40,481 nt of DNA from Roseivirga sp. (GTDB lineage Bacteria > Bacteroidota > Bacteroidia > Cytophagales > Cyclobacteriaceae): assembly GCA_029262895.1 (NCBI GenBank), contig JAJCYM010000002.1, positions 1 through 40,481 of the forward strand, read 5' to 3'. Shown one piece after another: positions 21,784-30,462 of this stretch; positions within the stretch are counted from its first letter, which is position 1, and every line of letters begins with the position of its first letter. The notes beneath the pieces are model-generated. The model was given only the letters and a program-made list of their open reading frames with translations. It was not told where the DNA came from and did no database searches. The translations under genes and the position numbers were made by a program.

Positions 21784-22590
21784 CTATTTTTCAACCAACT
21801 CACAAATATTCCCAAAGGGATCTTTGAAGGCAGCCCTGGTTTTACTAACCGAGACCATTTCGACTCCCTGTTGTTTCAAACCCGAGATGGTCTTGCTCAA
21901 ATCTGAAGAGGAGAAGAGCAGATTGATTTCGCTTTCGGTTCCAAACTTTCGGCTCCTTGGTGCTAGCCCGGCTTTGTAATGGAGCATAAAAGCAAAGCTT
22001 TGATCCTTGTGTTTAAGTGGCATGGCTTGAGGTAAGTAATCTCTTGACCATTCTTCAAAACCCAAAATACCTTCGTAAAAGGAAATGGCCTTGTCCATAT
22101 CTCCAGAAGTAATACCGGTATTGTATATTTGAAAACCTTCAAAGGCCGGAACTTCCCTAATCTGTACTTCGATGAGGCTGAGCAAATTGCCAAAAGGGTC
22201 TTTGAATGGTATGGAAATACCCACACCGTTACGTTGAAGATGACCCTCTAAAAGATTTACTCCTTTGGCCCTGAGCGCATCAATTGCCGGCAGCAGTTTT
22301 GAAACTTGAATCGACAATGCCGTTCTTTCATGCTTTTCATAGTCAGTCCCGTTGCTTTGGGCTGATTTGGAAAGGTGTATTGGAAATGAGCCAGTGTTGA
22401 GTATTGCGGACTCTTTTGATTGCTCTTCCATTTGAAAACCAAGAAGGCCTTCATAGAACTTTCTCGCTTCCTCTAAATCAGTAACCCAAATCCTTAATCC
22501 CTCAAACCTCACTTCAGGCTCAATCTTTCCGGGAATGAGAGTGGGGAAGAGCAGCGATAAAGATGTAAGGACAGTCAAGATAGGTCTCAT
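21784..22590 (-). CDS. Exported protein with two VOC (glyoxalase-like) domains
   Basis: 268 aa. An N-terminal hydrophobic segment (PILTVLTSLSLLFPTLIPG) looks like a signal peptide. Two VOC repeats follow: residues ~28-143 (RIWVTDLEEARKFYEGLLGF ... IPFKDPFGNLLSLIEV) and ~153-268 (NTGITSGDMDKAISFYEGILGF ... AAFKDPFGNICELVEK). Both end in the F-K-D-P-F-G-N signature. VOC proteins bind small molecules or metals, but an exported one is unusual. It overlaps the DUF6265 gene by ATGA and is the last gene of the sigma-factor cluster. The substrate is unknown. Confidence 0.8.
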   Translation of the reverse strand: MRPILTVLTSLSLLFPTLIPGKIEPEVRFEGLRIWVTDLEEARKFYEGLLGFQMEEQSKESAILNTGSFPIHLSKSAQSNGTDYEKHERTALSIQVSKLLPAIDALRAKGVNLLEGHLQRNGVGISIPFKDPFGNLLSLIEVQIREVPAFEGFQIYNTGITSGDMDKAISFYEGILGFEEWSRDYLPQAMPLKHKDQSFAFMLHYKAGLAPRSRKFGTESEINLLFSSSDLSKTISGLKQQGVEMVSVSKTRAAFKDPFGNICELVEK

Positions 22591-23084
22591 GAGCCGGGGG
22601 TCTTTTTGAAATTGAAAATTTCAGTTTCAACTTTTTTGCCCGTAGGATTGTATTTCAGTGTGACTTCCATTTCTGAATCAGATTTTTTCTCATATACCAA
22701 TCCATCAAGAATTAATTTGTTGGGTTGAGCTTCTACCATTTCAAAGGTCATGAACTTGTCCTTGGTTTCCCATCCGGTCAAATCCGCATTGAAATGTTTC
22801 AGTTTCATACCGGTTTTATCAAGAGTGATGAATTCGTAGAAGACCAATTTTCCATCTTTATCATGATGACGATACATGCCCATGATTACCCCGTTCTTTG
22901 GTTTTGTCCAGACTTCCTCAGAGGTTCCTCCAAAGCCATCTCCGGTCCAATGGCCGGCTAACCATGCGTAATTTTCTATGTCAAAGATATTATCGCCTTC
23001 GTTGGACGGTGATGCCTGACTTTGTTGGATAATTATTCCAGCCGTGATAATGGCCACGGCCATTGTTAGATTTCTAATTTTCAT
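22587..23084 (-). CDS. DUF6265 family exported protein
   Basis: 165 aa with a signal peptide (NLTMAVAIITAGIIIQQSQA). The mature part is a lipocalin-like beta-barrel fold by family memory: YAWLAGHWTGDGFGGTSEEVW, GVIMGMYRHHDKDGKLVFYEFITL and KLILDGLVYEKKSDSEMEV. These match the DUF6265 pattern (WLxGxW ... EEVW ... MxGxxR). It stops inside the start codon of the VOC gene (ATGA) and begins 12 bp after the YCII membrane protein, so it belongs to the sigma operon. Its function is not established. Confidence 0.8.
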   Translation of the reverse strand: MKIRNLTMAVAIITAGIIIQQSQASPSNEGDNIFDIENYAWLAGHWTGDGFGGTSEEVWTKPKNGVIMGMYRHHDKDGKLVFYEFITLDKTGMKLKHFNADLTGWETKDKFMTFEMVEAQPNKLILDGLVYEKKSDSEMEVTLKYNPTGKKVETEIFNFKKTPGS

Positions 23085-23096
23085 AATCTTATATTT

Positions 23097-23666
23097 TTAT
23101 CGGACCATAAATGGTTTTACTTCAATGGTTCCCCCGTACTTGATATGAGGGTTCAGCCTGGCCACTTTGAGTGCTTCCTCTTTTGTTTTGGCCTCTAGAA
23201 TAAAGTAACCGGTGATTCTTTCTGAGGCCTCTTCATCCAGACTAATGCTGTTGTTACTTTTGACCAAAACAGCCTCAGGACTTAATTCCTGACCGCTGAT
23301 TGTTATACCACTTTCGTCAGTGTTCTGCATCCAAGTGGAGTATTCCTCGAACATAGCCATCGGATCTCCTGGCTGAAAATTTTCATCTTCGTGAAGAATG
23401 AGCATATAGCCCAATGTTGGATTGATTGCCGAAGTACTTAAAGATTGTTTTCCCCAATAGCTTCCCGCAAAGAAAATCAGGACAGAAGCGGCAATTGAGA
23501 TTGCCCATTTTAAGTTCGTATTCATAACCACTGTTTTAGTTTTGATTAAACCTTCTTCTTTTAATGCAGAGATCACCTTAGCCTCCAGTTCAACTGGTGG
23601 TGTTTTGTGACTCGATAACCGGTCGAATGCTTCTCTTTCTTCTGGTGTTAATCCGCCATTTTCCAT
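23097..23666 (-). CDS. Putative anti-sigma factor fused to an extracytoplasmic YCII-like domain
   Basis: 189 aa from the ATG at 23666 (an in-frame GTG lies one codon earlier). Residues 1-45 look like a short cytoplasmic anti-sigma region (TPEEREAFDRLSSHKTPPVELEAKVISALKEEG). One membrane helix follows (~53-69, WAISIAASVLIFFAGSYWG). The outer part ends in GYFILEAKTKEEALKVARLNPHIKYGGTIEVKPF, which fits the YCII/DGPF fold. The start shares one base with the sigma-factor stop (TGATG), strong evidence that the two act together. YCII proteins are known partners of one ECF group, but there they are soluble; the membrane fusion is unusual. Confidence 0.7.
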   Translation of the reverse strand: MENGGLTPEEREAFDRLSSHKTPPVELEAKVISALKEEGLIKTKTVVMNTNLKWAISIAASVLIFFAGSYWGKQSLSTSAINPTLGYMLILHEDENFQPGDPMAMFEEYSTWMQNTDESGITISGQELSPEAVLVKSNNSISLDEEASERITGYFILEAKTKEEALKVARLNPHIKYGGTIEVKPFMVR

Positions 23667-24199
23667 CACTGCTCACGGTTTTTGTTTTCAGATAGCCGAT
23701 TTCTCATGGACTTTCTTGCCTGAAAAAGTTGACTCTTACTTGTGCCTTCTTCGATACCCAGAAGGGCTGCAATTTCCTTATGTTGGTAGCCTTCTATATC
23801 GTGAAGTATGATCACTCTGCGATAACCAATCGGTAATTGAGAGAGTGCGCTTTCTAAATCGAAGCCATGTGCAACAGAGCTTTTGGAAATCAGTATGTTT
23901 TCACTGATGTCTTCGACCTCTTTTTTTTTCTGCTCCTTATATATTTCCTCTCGATTCAGATTTATCAAGATGCCAATCAACCAGGTTTTGAGTGTCGATT
24001 TCCATTGGAAGCCTTCCAGTTTCCTGATGGCAGTAATCCACATGGTTTGAATTAATTCCTGGGCCAGATTTTCATCCCGCGCAGTGAGTCGAAGCGCCAT
24101 TTGATAGAGGTGGGGAGTTTTATCACGATAAAGCTCTTGAAAAGCCTTTTCGCTTCTGCTCCTTAGAAAATCACTTACCAGTTTTTGATCGCTCAACAT
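23666..24199 (-). CDS. ECF-type RNA polymerase sigma factor
   Basis: 177 aa from the ATG at 24199; a TTG at 24229 would add ten residues of poor quality. Region 2 is visible as FQELYRDKTPHLYQMALRLTARDENLAQELIQTMWITAIRKLEGFQ, followed by FKTWL-like STLKTWLIGILINLNREE. Region 4 is LSQLPIGYRRVIILHDIEGYQHKEIAALLGIEEGTSKSQLFQARK, with the helix-turn-helix that reads the -35 element. It directs transcription of a small regulon, probably including its own operon. It is coupled to the YCII/anti-sigma gene and lies downstream of the TonB receptor gene, unlike the usual sigma-FecR-receptor order. Confidence 0.92.
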   Translation of the reverse strand: MLSDQKLVSDFLRSRSEKAFQELYRDKTPHLYQMALRLTARDENLAQELIQTMWITAIRKLEGFQWKSTLKTWLIGILINLNREEIYKEQKKKEVEDISENILISKSSVAHGFDLESALSQLPIGYRRVIILHDIEGYQHKEIAALLGIEEGTSKSQLFQARKSMRNRLSENKNREQ

Positions 24200-24318
24200 C
24201 ACTGTGTTTTGTAATGAGTGTGATTGCAACCAAAAAAGGTTGTATCAGACAATACATTATTTAAAAATAGTGAATAGAGTTATAGTGACGAGGCAGAGTC
24301 CAGTACGAGCGCTGTCAC

Positions 24319-26943
24319 TTAGAACTTCAATCTTAAGCTGAAGTTGGGCGTGAAGCCAAGGAGTCGTTTGTCAAGCTGAAAAATACCGATAGTTGTATCT
24401 TCAAACTCTTCCACACCAAATGTGCGATTGTGGAGATTCTTGGTGTCCAGTACATTTAAGATTGAGATGCCTACTTCACCCCTGAATTTCGAGCTCTTTA
24501 TCTTTGGGAATTTATACCAGGCAGAAACGTCCACCCGATGGTATGTGGGCAGGCGATTTGAATTAAGCTCATTGAAGTTAATTTCATAAAAAGGCTCAAA
24601 ATCCACAGGGTCCTCACCCGGTTCAGGGTCGGTAATCAACTCAAGACCCGTAACATTGGTGAAAGGCAAACCTGATTTTATCGAGTACCCCAGAGATACC
24701 TCAAACTGACCCATACTGAGCGTCTGTGAAAGTTGTAGCTGATGTCTGACATTGAGCCCGGAAGTGAAATCAAACAGTTGGAATTCTGGTATGCTGGCCT
24801 TTGAGTCCTGAAACCCATAGCTTAGCCATGCTCTGTAGTTTTTCCACTTTCTTTTGATGGTAAGGTCTATACCCTGAATTCTCTCATTGCCAATACCAAA
24901 GCCTTCTTCACCGCCAAAAGTAGAGCCGAAGTTTCTTGCGATAAGTCCGTCCAGATCCTTGCTATATAGATCAAAGTCCACTAACCAGCCATCCTTTTCG
25001 AACAGAAATCCCACGACAGCCTGGCGATTAACAATCAAGGGTACGGTTTCATCTTCATCGGCTACAATCCAGTTTTGCTCCAAACTATTGGAGAAAGTAA
25101 ACTCAGTTTCTTGAATCGCACTCAGGTATTGCGTGTATGTTCCTATTGAGCCTTTCAGGAGCCAGTTTTTGTTTAGGTCATAGCTTATTCTCAGCTGTGG
25201 GTCTATAAGAACCTCCCCTGTGCTTTGATAATTGTTGAGCCTCAATCCCACACCGAACTGCCAGTTACTGTTCAGTTTGCCTGTATAGTCTCCAAAGAGT
25301 CCATGTACAAAACCCCTGGTGTCAATGATCTCTTCAAAATCCTCCTCGAAAAAATTGGACTCATTGATTTCAAGGCTTGCATCAACGAGATTCATTTGGT
25401 AACCAAAACTCAGCACATGGTTTTGTGCGAGTGCATAATCGTTGCTTAGCCGTATTTCAAGGTTCCTTAGAAAATTTGCTCTGGAGGCCTGATCGTTATC
25501 CGAGTCATCTCCAATTTCCCGAAATTCGGTCAGCCCATAATCCATATCATAGGAGCTGAATGAGGTACTCAAATTGGTTTGCAGTCGCTCTCCCCATCTG
25601 TGATCCCATTGGGCATTAATACCTATGTTGGTGACCTCGTGAGTCTGTATCGATTCTATGGCTTCCTCTTCATTGACAGAATTATAATCCAAAACGCTAC
25701 CTGAACGCAAAGCGCTAACGGTTAATCGATCTTGCCCTGATGGTTCATAAATCCACTGAAGATTGAAATCTGAAAATGTAAGTTTACTATTGAACTTAAA
25801 ATTTTCATCTACGGATTGCTGAACGTCCTGCGTTATTGTTCCTTCAAAGAGCTTGTTGCTCAATGCGTTAAAAGTGGGAGTAGAGAAGAGGTCATTGTAG
25901 GACCTTCTGGCAGCAAACATAAAACTCCCTTGGTCTTTGAGAAAGGGCACCCTGCCATAGATGTCTGCGTGAGTGAAATTAAGGCTGCTTTCAAATTCTG
26001 GCTTGGTGATCTTCTCTTTTCGTGATTCGATTAGTATCATGGCAGCGCTTGCACCACTGTATTTTACTGGGATATGATTTTTGTAAATGTCTACCTTCCC
26101 TATGGAGGCGGGAATAAAAGAGGAGATATTTCCAAAGTAGTGAGCCGATTGGTAGATCGGGATATTGTTCCAATAAATGAATGTATTATCTCTTGAACTG
26201 CCTCTGACATTCATCCCCGAGGCTGATTCATCATTGGAATTGATACCGGCCAAGATTTGGGTGGAGAGCAGGATGTCTCTTTCAGGAAGGCCCGGAAGTA
26301 TTTCCATCTCCGAAGGATTGATGGTAATCTTTGAAGCCCTGTCGTCTGTGGTGATGCCGTTGTTGATGTATTCCCGAATGACCACTTCCTGTAAGTCTCG
26401 TACATCAGGAACCAGGTCTATCTGAAGCAATTCAGGATCATTATAATCGTCAATGTTCAACTCATAGGTTTGATAACCCAAAAATGAAAACTGGAGCACT
26501 GCATCAAGAGGCTCATGAATGACCACACTAAAGTTTCCATCTGCATCGGCAATTGCACCCTGGTAAGTGTCCTTGAGGCGGAGGGTAGCAAATGGAAGGC
26601 TTTCGCCCGTTTCTTGATCTACTGCTTTTGCACGTATAAAGACAGATTCAGGACTTGTCACAGACACAAACTTCTCTTCAACCAATTCATGCTTAAGCTG
26701 GTGTGGTCGTAATAAATTGATTAAAAACGAACCCAGATTTTGATTTGCCGCATTTACGCTTGCTTTCTTCCCCCTGAGTTCTCTGGTAGAGTAAGCAAAG
26801 TGCAGATCATAGGCTTTTTCCAGATCCCTGAATATTTGGACAAGAGACCTATCGCTCGCTTGATAATCCACAGAGATATCCTGTCCAAAGAGGTTCTGGG
26901 AAAAGGCAATTATGACAATGGTGATCAGGCAATTTCTAATCAT
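24319..26943 (-). CDS. TonB-dependent outer-membrane receptor with N-terminal STN domain
   Basis: 874 aa. Signal peptide (NCLITIVIIAFSQNLFG), then an STN signalling domain (~22-95, VDYQASDRSLVQIFRDLEKAYDLHFAYS). A carboxypeptidase-regulatory-like domain follows (~103-185, DQETGESLPFATLRLKDTYQGAIADADGNF). The plug has GINSNDESASGMNVRGSSRDNTFIYWNNIPIY. The C-terminal barrel ends in Phe (LRLKF), as expected for BAM insertion. The STN domain means that it can signal through a FecR partner, and it overlaps fecR by ATGA. The substrate is unknown; there is no SusD partner, so a siderophore, metal complex or peptide ligand is as likely as a glycan. Confidence 0.92.
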   Translation of the reverse strand: MIRNCLITIVIIAFSQNLFGQDISVDYQASDRSLVQIFRDLEKAYDLHFAYSTRELRGKKASVNAANQNLGSFLINLLRPHQLKHELVEEKFVSVTSPESVFIRAKAVDQETGESLPFATLRLKDTYQGAIADADGNFSVVIHEPLDAVLQFSFLGYQTYELNIDDYNDPELLQIDLVPDVRDLQEVVIREYINNGITTDDRASKITINPSEMEILPGLPERDILLSTQILAGINSNDESASGMNVRGSSRDNTFIYWNNIPIYQSAHYFGNISSFIPASIGKVDIYKNHIPVKYSGASAAMILIESRKEKITKPEFESSLNFTHADIYGRVPFLKDQGSFMFAARRSYNDLFSTPTFNALSNKLFEGTITQDVQQSVDENFKFNSKLTFSDFNLQWIYEPSGQDRLTVSALRSGSVLDYNSVNEEEAIESIQTHEVTNIGINAQWDHRWGERLQTNLSTSFSSYDMDYGLTEFREIGDDSDNDQASRANFLRNLEIRLSNDYALAQNHVLSFGYQMNLVDASLEINESNFFEEDFEEIIDTRGFVHGLFGDYTGKLNSNWQFGVGLRLNNYQSTGEVLIDPQLRISYDLNKNWLLKGSIGTYTQYLSAIQETEFTFSNSLEQNWIVADEDETVPLIVNRQAVVGFLFEKDGWLVDFDLYSKDLDGLIARNFGSTFGGEEGFGIGNERIQGIDLTIKRKWKNYRAWLSYGFQDSKASIPEFQLFDFTSGLNVRHQLQLSQTLSMGQFEVSLGYSIKSGLPFTNVTGLELITDPEPGEDPVDFEPFYEINFNELNSNRLPTYHRVDVSAWYKFPKIKSSKFRGEVGISILNVLDTKNLHNRTFGVEEFEDTTIGIFQLDKRLLGFTPNFSLRLKF

Positions 26944-27875
26944 CTATTCAAACCTTGAATCACAAGGTTACCGGAGTTTGATTCAAAAGTGTAACGAATA
27001 TTTAAGGGTTCTAATACCAATTTGATAGCTGCTTCGGCATCGTTATTTGGAAAGGCACCATTGAATAAAAGGCTATCCAGCGTGTTATCATAGTCGATTT
27101 CCACCCCGAATACGTCAGTCAATTCATTGAGTGCTTCCTGCAACGGTACATCTTCAAGGTTGGTAATGCCATTAATCCAGGAAGGCAATTCGCCCAGAGT
27201 TTTGGTCCAGGAACGTTCCAAAACTCCTTGATTCAGCCTGAGTCCCATTCCCGGGGTCAGGTCTTCATCAGTTTTAGTACTGGAAACATTAACTTTTCCC
27301 GTAAAACAAACCACCTCCAGGGTGTTGTTTCTGCTTCTAACATTGAAGCTTGTGCCAAGTACCTTTACATTTCCACCTTCGGTATTAACAACAAAATCAC
27401 TGCCCTTCTTGACATTGAAAAATGCCTCACCCACCAATTTCACTGTTCTGTTCTCTTGCCATTCATCAGCATCATAGGCAATACTGGAGCTGGAATTCAA
27501 TCTAACTTCAGAGCCATCAGGTAAAAAGGCAATTTCCTGTTCACCAAATCCTGTAGAAACTCTGGTAAGATTGGGCTGTAATAAAAAGGCAATCACAGTA
27601 ATTAAAACCACCGAGGCGGCCACAGCATAACGAAAGGCCGGTTGCATCCAGATCACCTTAGCCACAGGTTTTGGCAGAGTGGCTATAGTATTCTTGAGTT
27701 TGTCAAGTTGACTCCTTGCATCATAATCCGGAGCCCTGAATCGCTCAGCCGCTTTCATCATAGCGACATAGTCCTTCCCCTCAGCAGATGCTTCAAAATC
27801 TGCTTTTTCTTCGGGACTGACTTCATTGTTCAACCACCGACTTAAGAAAGTTTCATCGTCTTCCCAGCGACTCAT
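26940..27875 (-). CDS. FecR-family anti-sigma/signal-transfer protein
   Basis: 311 aa. The N-terminal cytoplasmic part (FLSRWLNNEVSPEEKADFEAS) would hold a sigma factor. One membrane helix lies at ~83-99. The periplasmic FecR domain follows (RVSTGFGEQEIAFLPDGSEVRLNSSSSIAY ... VKLVGEAFFNVKKGSDFVVNTEGGNVKVLGTSFNVRS). The last ~75 residues are an STN-like DUF4974 domain (LEDVPLQEALNELTDVFGVEIDYD). It overlaps the receptor gene by 4 bp. Unusually, no ECF sigma gene precedes it; hemE does. The cognate sigma factor is either the one 2.7 kb downstream or elsewhere. Confidence 0.93.
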   Translation of the reverse strand: MSRWEDDETFLSRWLNNEVSPEEKADFEASAEGKDYVAMMKAAERFRAPDYDARSQLDKLKNTIATLPKPVAKVIWMQPAFRYAVAASVVLITVIAFLLQPNLTRVSTGFGEQEIAFLPDGSEVRLNSSSSIAYDADEWQENRTVKLVGEAFFNVKKGSDFVVNTEGGNVKVLGTSFNVRSRNNTLEVVCFTGKVNVSSTKTDEDLTPGMGLRLNQGVLERSWTKTLGELPSWINGITNLEDVPLQEALNELTDVFGVEIDYDNTLDSLLFNGAFPNNDAEAAIKLVLEPLNIRYTFESNSGNLVIQGLNR

Positions 27876-27902
27876 TTTAGTTCTTTATGCTCTTTAATAC
27901 CG

Positions 27903-27946
27903 TGAAATTTTATTTACCCTACCCCCTGTAAGATTAATAAATTTCA
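27903..27946 (-). promoter_or_regulatory. Inverted repeat around a GGGGGTAGGGTA motif upstream of fecR
   Basis: TGAAATTTTATT (27903-27914) and AATAAATTTCA (27936-27946) face each other across a G-rich core that reads TACAGGGGGTAGGGTA on the minus strand. It lies 28 bp upstream of the fecR start. The location fits a promoter or operator of the fecR-receptor unit; which protein binds is unknown. Confidence 0.45.
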
Positions 27947-28023
27947 TAGTGAGGTCGTCAGACACAATTTGATTAGACCGGAAGAAAATTAGGCCTTATT
28001 GCTCAGAAGAAAAAATGGATTAA

Positions 28024-29067
28024 TCAGACTGACCTCATTTGTGAGGAATACTCTTTCACAGTCTGTACAAAGATCTTCACCTTTTCGGGATCAATGTCAG
28101 GATAAACTCCATGCCCCAGGTTGGCAATATGCTTTTCAGGGCCAAAGGCATCCAACATCTTTTTAGTGGCGTTCTCAATTTCAGCAGTGGAACCATACAA
28201 GGCACAAGGGTCAAGGTTACCCTGAAGTGTTTTGCCCTCGCCAATCAACCTTCGAGACTCTGAAATACCCATGTTCCAATCAAGGCCAATGGTGCGGCAA
28301 TTCAAATGCCTCATCTCTGGCCTGGCGAAGTAAGCACCTTTTGCAAACACGGTAAGAGGCACCTCGTCTATGGCATCACAAATTTGAGCAATGTATTTCA
28401 TGGAAAACTGCTGATACTGAGCAGAAGACAAAATGCCCGCCCAGGAATCAAAGAGTTGGACAACATTTGCACCAGCCTCAATTTGGGCTTTCAAATAAGC
28501 AATGGTGCTGTCCGTGATCATCTGTAAAAGTTGATCAGACAAAACTGGCTCATTGTAGAGCATTTTTCGTGCTTTGGAGAAAGTCTTGCTCCCTTGTCCC
28601 TCAATCATATAGCAGAAAATGGTCCATGGAGCACCTGCAAATCCAATAAGCGGTACTCTACCTGCAAGCTCCTTTTTGGTCACCTTGATGGCTTCCAGCA
28701 CATAGCCCAAATCAGACGGGACATCAGCCACCTTAAGCTTGGCCAGATCGTCATGAGAGCTGATGGTCTTTGGAAACCAAGGGCCCTTTTTTTCGACCAT
28801 CTCATAGGGTAGACCCATGGCCTCAGGAATTACCAGAATATCGGAGAAAATGATAGCGGCATCAACACCTAAAATATCGACCGGTTGAATGGTAACCTCC
28901 GCTGCCAACTCAGGATTCTGAACCAATTCTACGAATCCACTCAGGCTGTTTCTTACCGCTCTATACTCAGGAAGAATACGCCCCGCCTGTCGCATTAACC
29001 AAACGGGTGTTCTTTCGGTTCGCTCGCCTCTGGCTGCTCTGACCAGTAGGTCATTCTTTAGTTCCAT
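28024..29067 (-). CDS. hemE: Uroporphyrinogen decarboxylase
   Basis: 347 aa. It decarboxylates uroporphyrinogen III to coproporphyrinogen III in haem synthesis, in the cytoplasm. The two family signatures are present: [19 protein letters not shown] near the N-terminus and [19 protein letters not shown] in the middle, plus the catalytic-site Asp region [16 protein letters not shown]. Length is normal. It is a single gene with divergent neighbour upstream; fecR lies 148 bp downstream on the same strand. A TATCTTTG element ends five bases before the ATG, so the mRNA may be nearly leaderless. Confidence 0.96.
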   Translation of the reverse strand: MELKNDLLVRAARGERTERTPVWLMRQAGRILPEYRAVRNSLSGFVELVQNPELAAEVTIQPVDILGVDAAIIFSDILVIPEAMGLPYEMVEKKGPWFPKTISSHDDLAKLKVADVPSDLGYVLEAIKVTKKELAGRVPLIGFAGAPWTIFCYMIEGQGSKTFSKARKMLYNEPVLSDQLLQMITDSTIAYLKAQIEAGANVVQLFDSWAGILSSAQYQQFSMKYIAQICDAIDEVPLTVFAKGAYFARPEMRHLNCRTIGLDWNMGISESRRLIGEGKTLQGNLDPCALYGSTAEIENATKKMLDAFGPEKHIANLGHGVYPDIDPEKVKIFVQTVKEYSSQMRSV

Positions 29068-29071
29068 GCCG

Positions 29072-29079
29072 CAAAGATA
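29072..29079 (-). promoter_or_regulatory. Candidate -7 promoter element for hemE
   Basis: TATCTTTG on the minus strand fits TAnnTTTG and ends 4 bp before the ATG at 29067. Transcription would then begin at or very near the start codon (leaderless mRNA, inferred). Confidence 0.4.
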
Positions 29080-29274
29080 TAAATGTTTAATCTAGTTGAA
29101 TAGCGCTGGAACCATCTTCTATTTGATTTGAGAATTTATATAATCAGGCCTGAAAAAAAGGTCTTTTTAACTCTTTGTTAATTCTTTTAAGTACTGCTTA
29201 AATCAACTTAACTCGTAATTAACCCACATCTCCTAGCCTCCCGCGTTTTTACACTTATCAGTACAGCCAAGACT

Positions 29275-29730
29275 ATGGGAAGCCTTATAGCAGAAATCAA
29301 CAAACGACTTACAATCCAAAGGATACTCGTCAGTTTCTGGGGAATGTTCTGGTTGCTCAATGGAATGGATAAATTTTTCAATAAGGGTTCCTTCTTTGGA
29401 GTCACTCGAGACGAGAAATTCATAGCCTATTTCAAATCAATCAATCTCTCCGCTGATTTGGCACTTTTTTCTCTTTACTCCTGCGGGATTCTGGAGGTAT
29501 TTTTAGGAATAGGTTTTTTGTTTTGTCTCATTAAAAAGACTCATGTCAAGGTACTGCTCACCTTGAACTTCAAATTGAGCATGCTGATATTTCTTACGTT
29601 TTCAGCATTTGACATTCTCTTTGGAGATAGACCTGAACTTTGGGAGCATGGTACCTTTTTCGGTATAGCCCTCATAAGCGCTTTGACAATTAATACAGAG
29701 AAAACAATGAACTTCAAGGCCATCAGATGA
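29275..29730 (+). CDS. DoxX-like four-helix membrane protein
   Basis: 151 aa with four hydrophobic helices (residues ~17-35, 63-83, 92-112, 124-140). The helix 1 context WGMFWLLNGMDKFFNKG and the second-helix GILEVFLGIGFLFC are typical of DoxX-like proteins. These are of poorly known function and are sometimes tied to sulfur or redox stress. The loop FDILFGDRPELWEHGTFFG before the last helix is also characteristic. It is divergent from hemE and convergent with the next gene, ending 3 bp before that gene's stop. The family call is moderate. Confidence 0.65.
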   Translation: MGSLIAEINKRLTIQRILVSFWGMFWLLNGMDKFFNKGSFFGVTRDEKFIAYFKSINLSADLALFSLYSCGILEVFLGIGFLFCLIKKTHVKVLLTLNFKLSMLIFLTFSAFDILFGDRPELWEHGTFFGIALISALTINTEKTMNFKAIR

Positions 29731-29733
29731 TGG

Positions 29734-30462
29734 CTAAAATATTCGCTCCTTATAAATAGTCACTTTGTTATACTGGCCTTCCATTTTCACAAAATTCTGA
29801 CCCTTCTTGGTATACCAAAATCGAGTGGGTTGTGATCCTCGATAGTCCGTGAAAATAATCCAACAATCCATGCTTTTGCCATTTGGGAGCTTGATCTTCT
29901 CAGAGCCGATGACTTTCAAATGGTAGAAATTTGGTGAAGAACTAGCGCCTGGATGATAGAAGTTCATCACAGCGTGATAGCCTTTTTTCATAGGTAATAG
30001 AGAATAGGTCTCCAGGTCAATTTCCCAGTTGTAGGTGGGCTCTTGTAGTGCAAGTTCAAAGTCCTTCTGCTTGTTGTCAATGGCAGAATCGAGCCCCACG
30101 ATTTGCTTATCATAAAACTTAAAAGCCTCCTTACCTGCCCGAGGTGTGATTCGAATATGTTGGATTGGCCTGAGAGTTTTTGGCTCACAGAGATACTCAA
30201 AGCTCCCGTGCCATTCCGTATTTGGATCGTTCCATTCGTGTTTGATGGAAAGATATTGTACTCCGTCAATTGTTACCAATTCAGTGGTTTTAGTCATTAA
30301 CGAAAGGCCCCTCATTTTGCCATCTAGTGAATTATATACTGCATCGGTTGTGGTGCCCAATTCAAGCAAATCAAAGTTCTTGAATTCATGGCCCATGCGA
30401 ATGGTGTCTTGGGCAAAACTATAAGAACAGATGAGGCTGAATAATAAGATGAACTTTTTCAT
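29734..30462 (-). CDS. Exported hypothetical protein, partner of the upstream MBL-fold gene
   Basis: 242 aa with a clear signal peptide (KKFILLFSLICSYSFAQ). The mature protein looks all-beta, with KVIGSEKIKLPNGKSMDCWIIFTDYRG and TRFWYTKKGQNFVKMEGQ near the end. This resembles DUF3108-like periplasmic proteins, but I am not sure. Its start overlaps the stop of the MBL-fold gene (ATGA), so the two are co-translated and probably act on the same envelope process. No catalytic motif is visible. Confidence 0.7.
   Translation of the reverse strand: MKKFILLFSLICSYSFAQDTIRMGHEFKNFDLLELGTTTDAVYNSLDGKMRGLSLMTKTTELVTIDGVQYLSIKHEWNDPNTEWHGSFEYLCEPKTLRPIQHIRITPRAGKEAFKFYDKQIVGLDSAIDNKQKDFELALQEPTYNWEIDLETYSLLPMKKGYHAVMNFYHPGASSSPNFYHLKVIGSEKIKLPNGKSMDCWIIFTDYRGSQPTRFWYTKKGQNFVKMEGQYNKVTIYKERIF

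Noticed and set aside
29144-29153. TCAGGCCTGA palindrome between hemE and the DoxX-like gene
   Set aside because: A single 10-bp palindrome is expected many times by chance in 40 kb and nothing else supports it.
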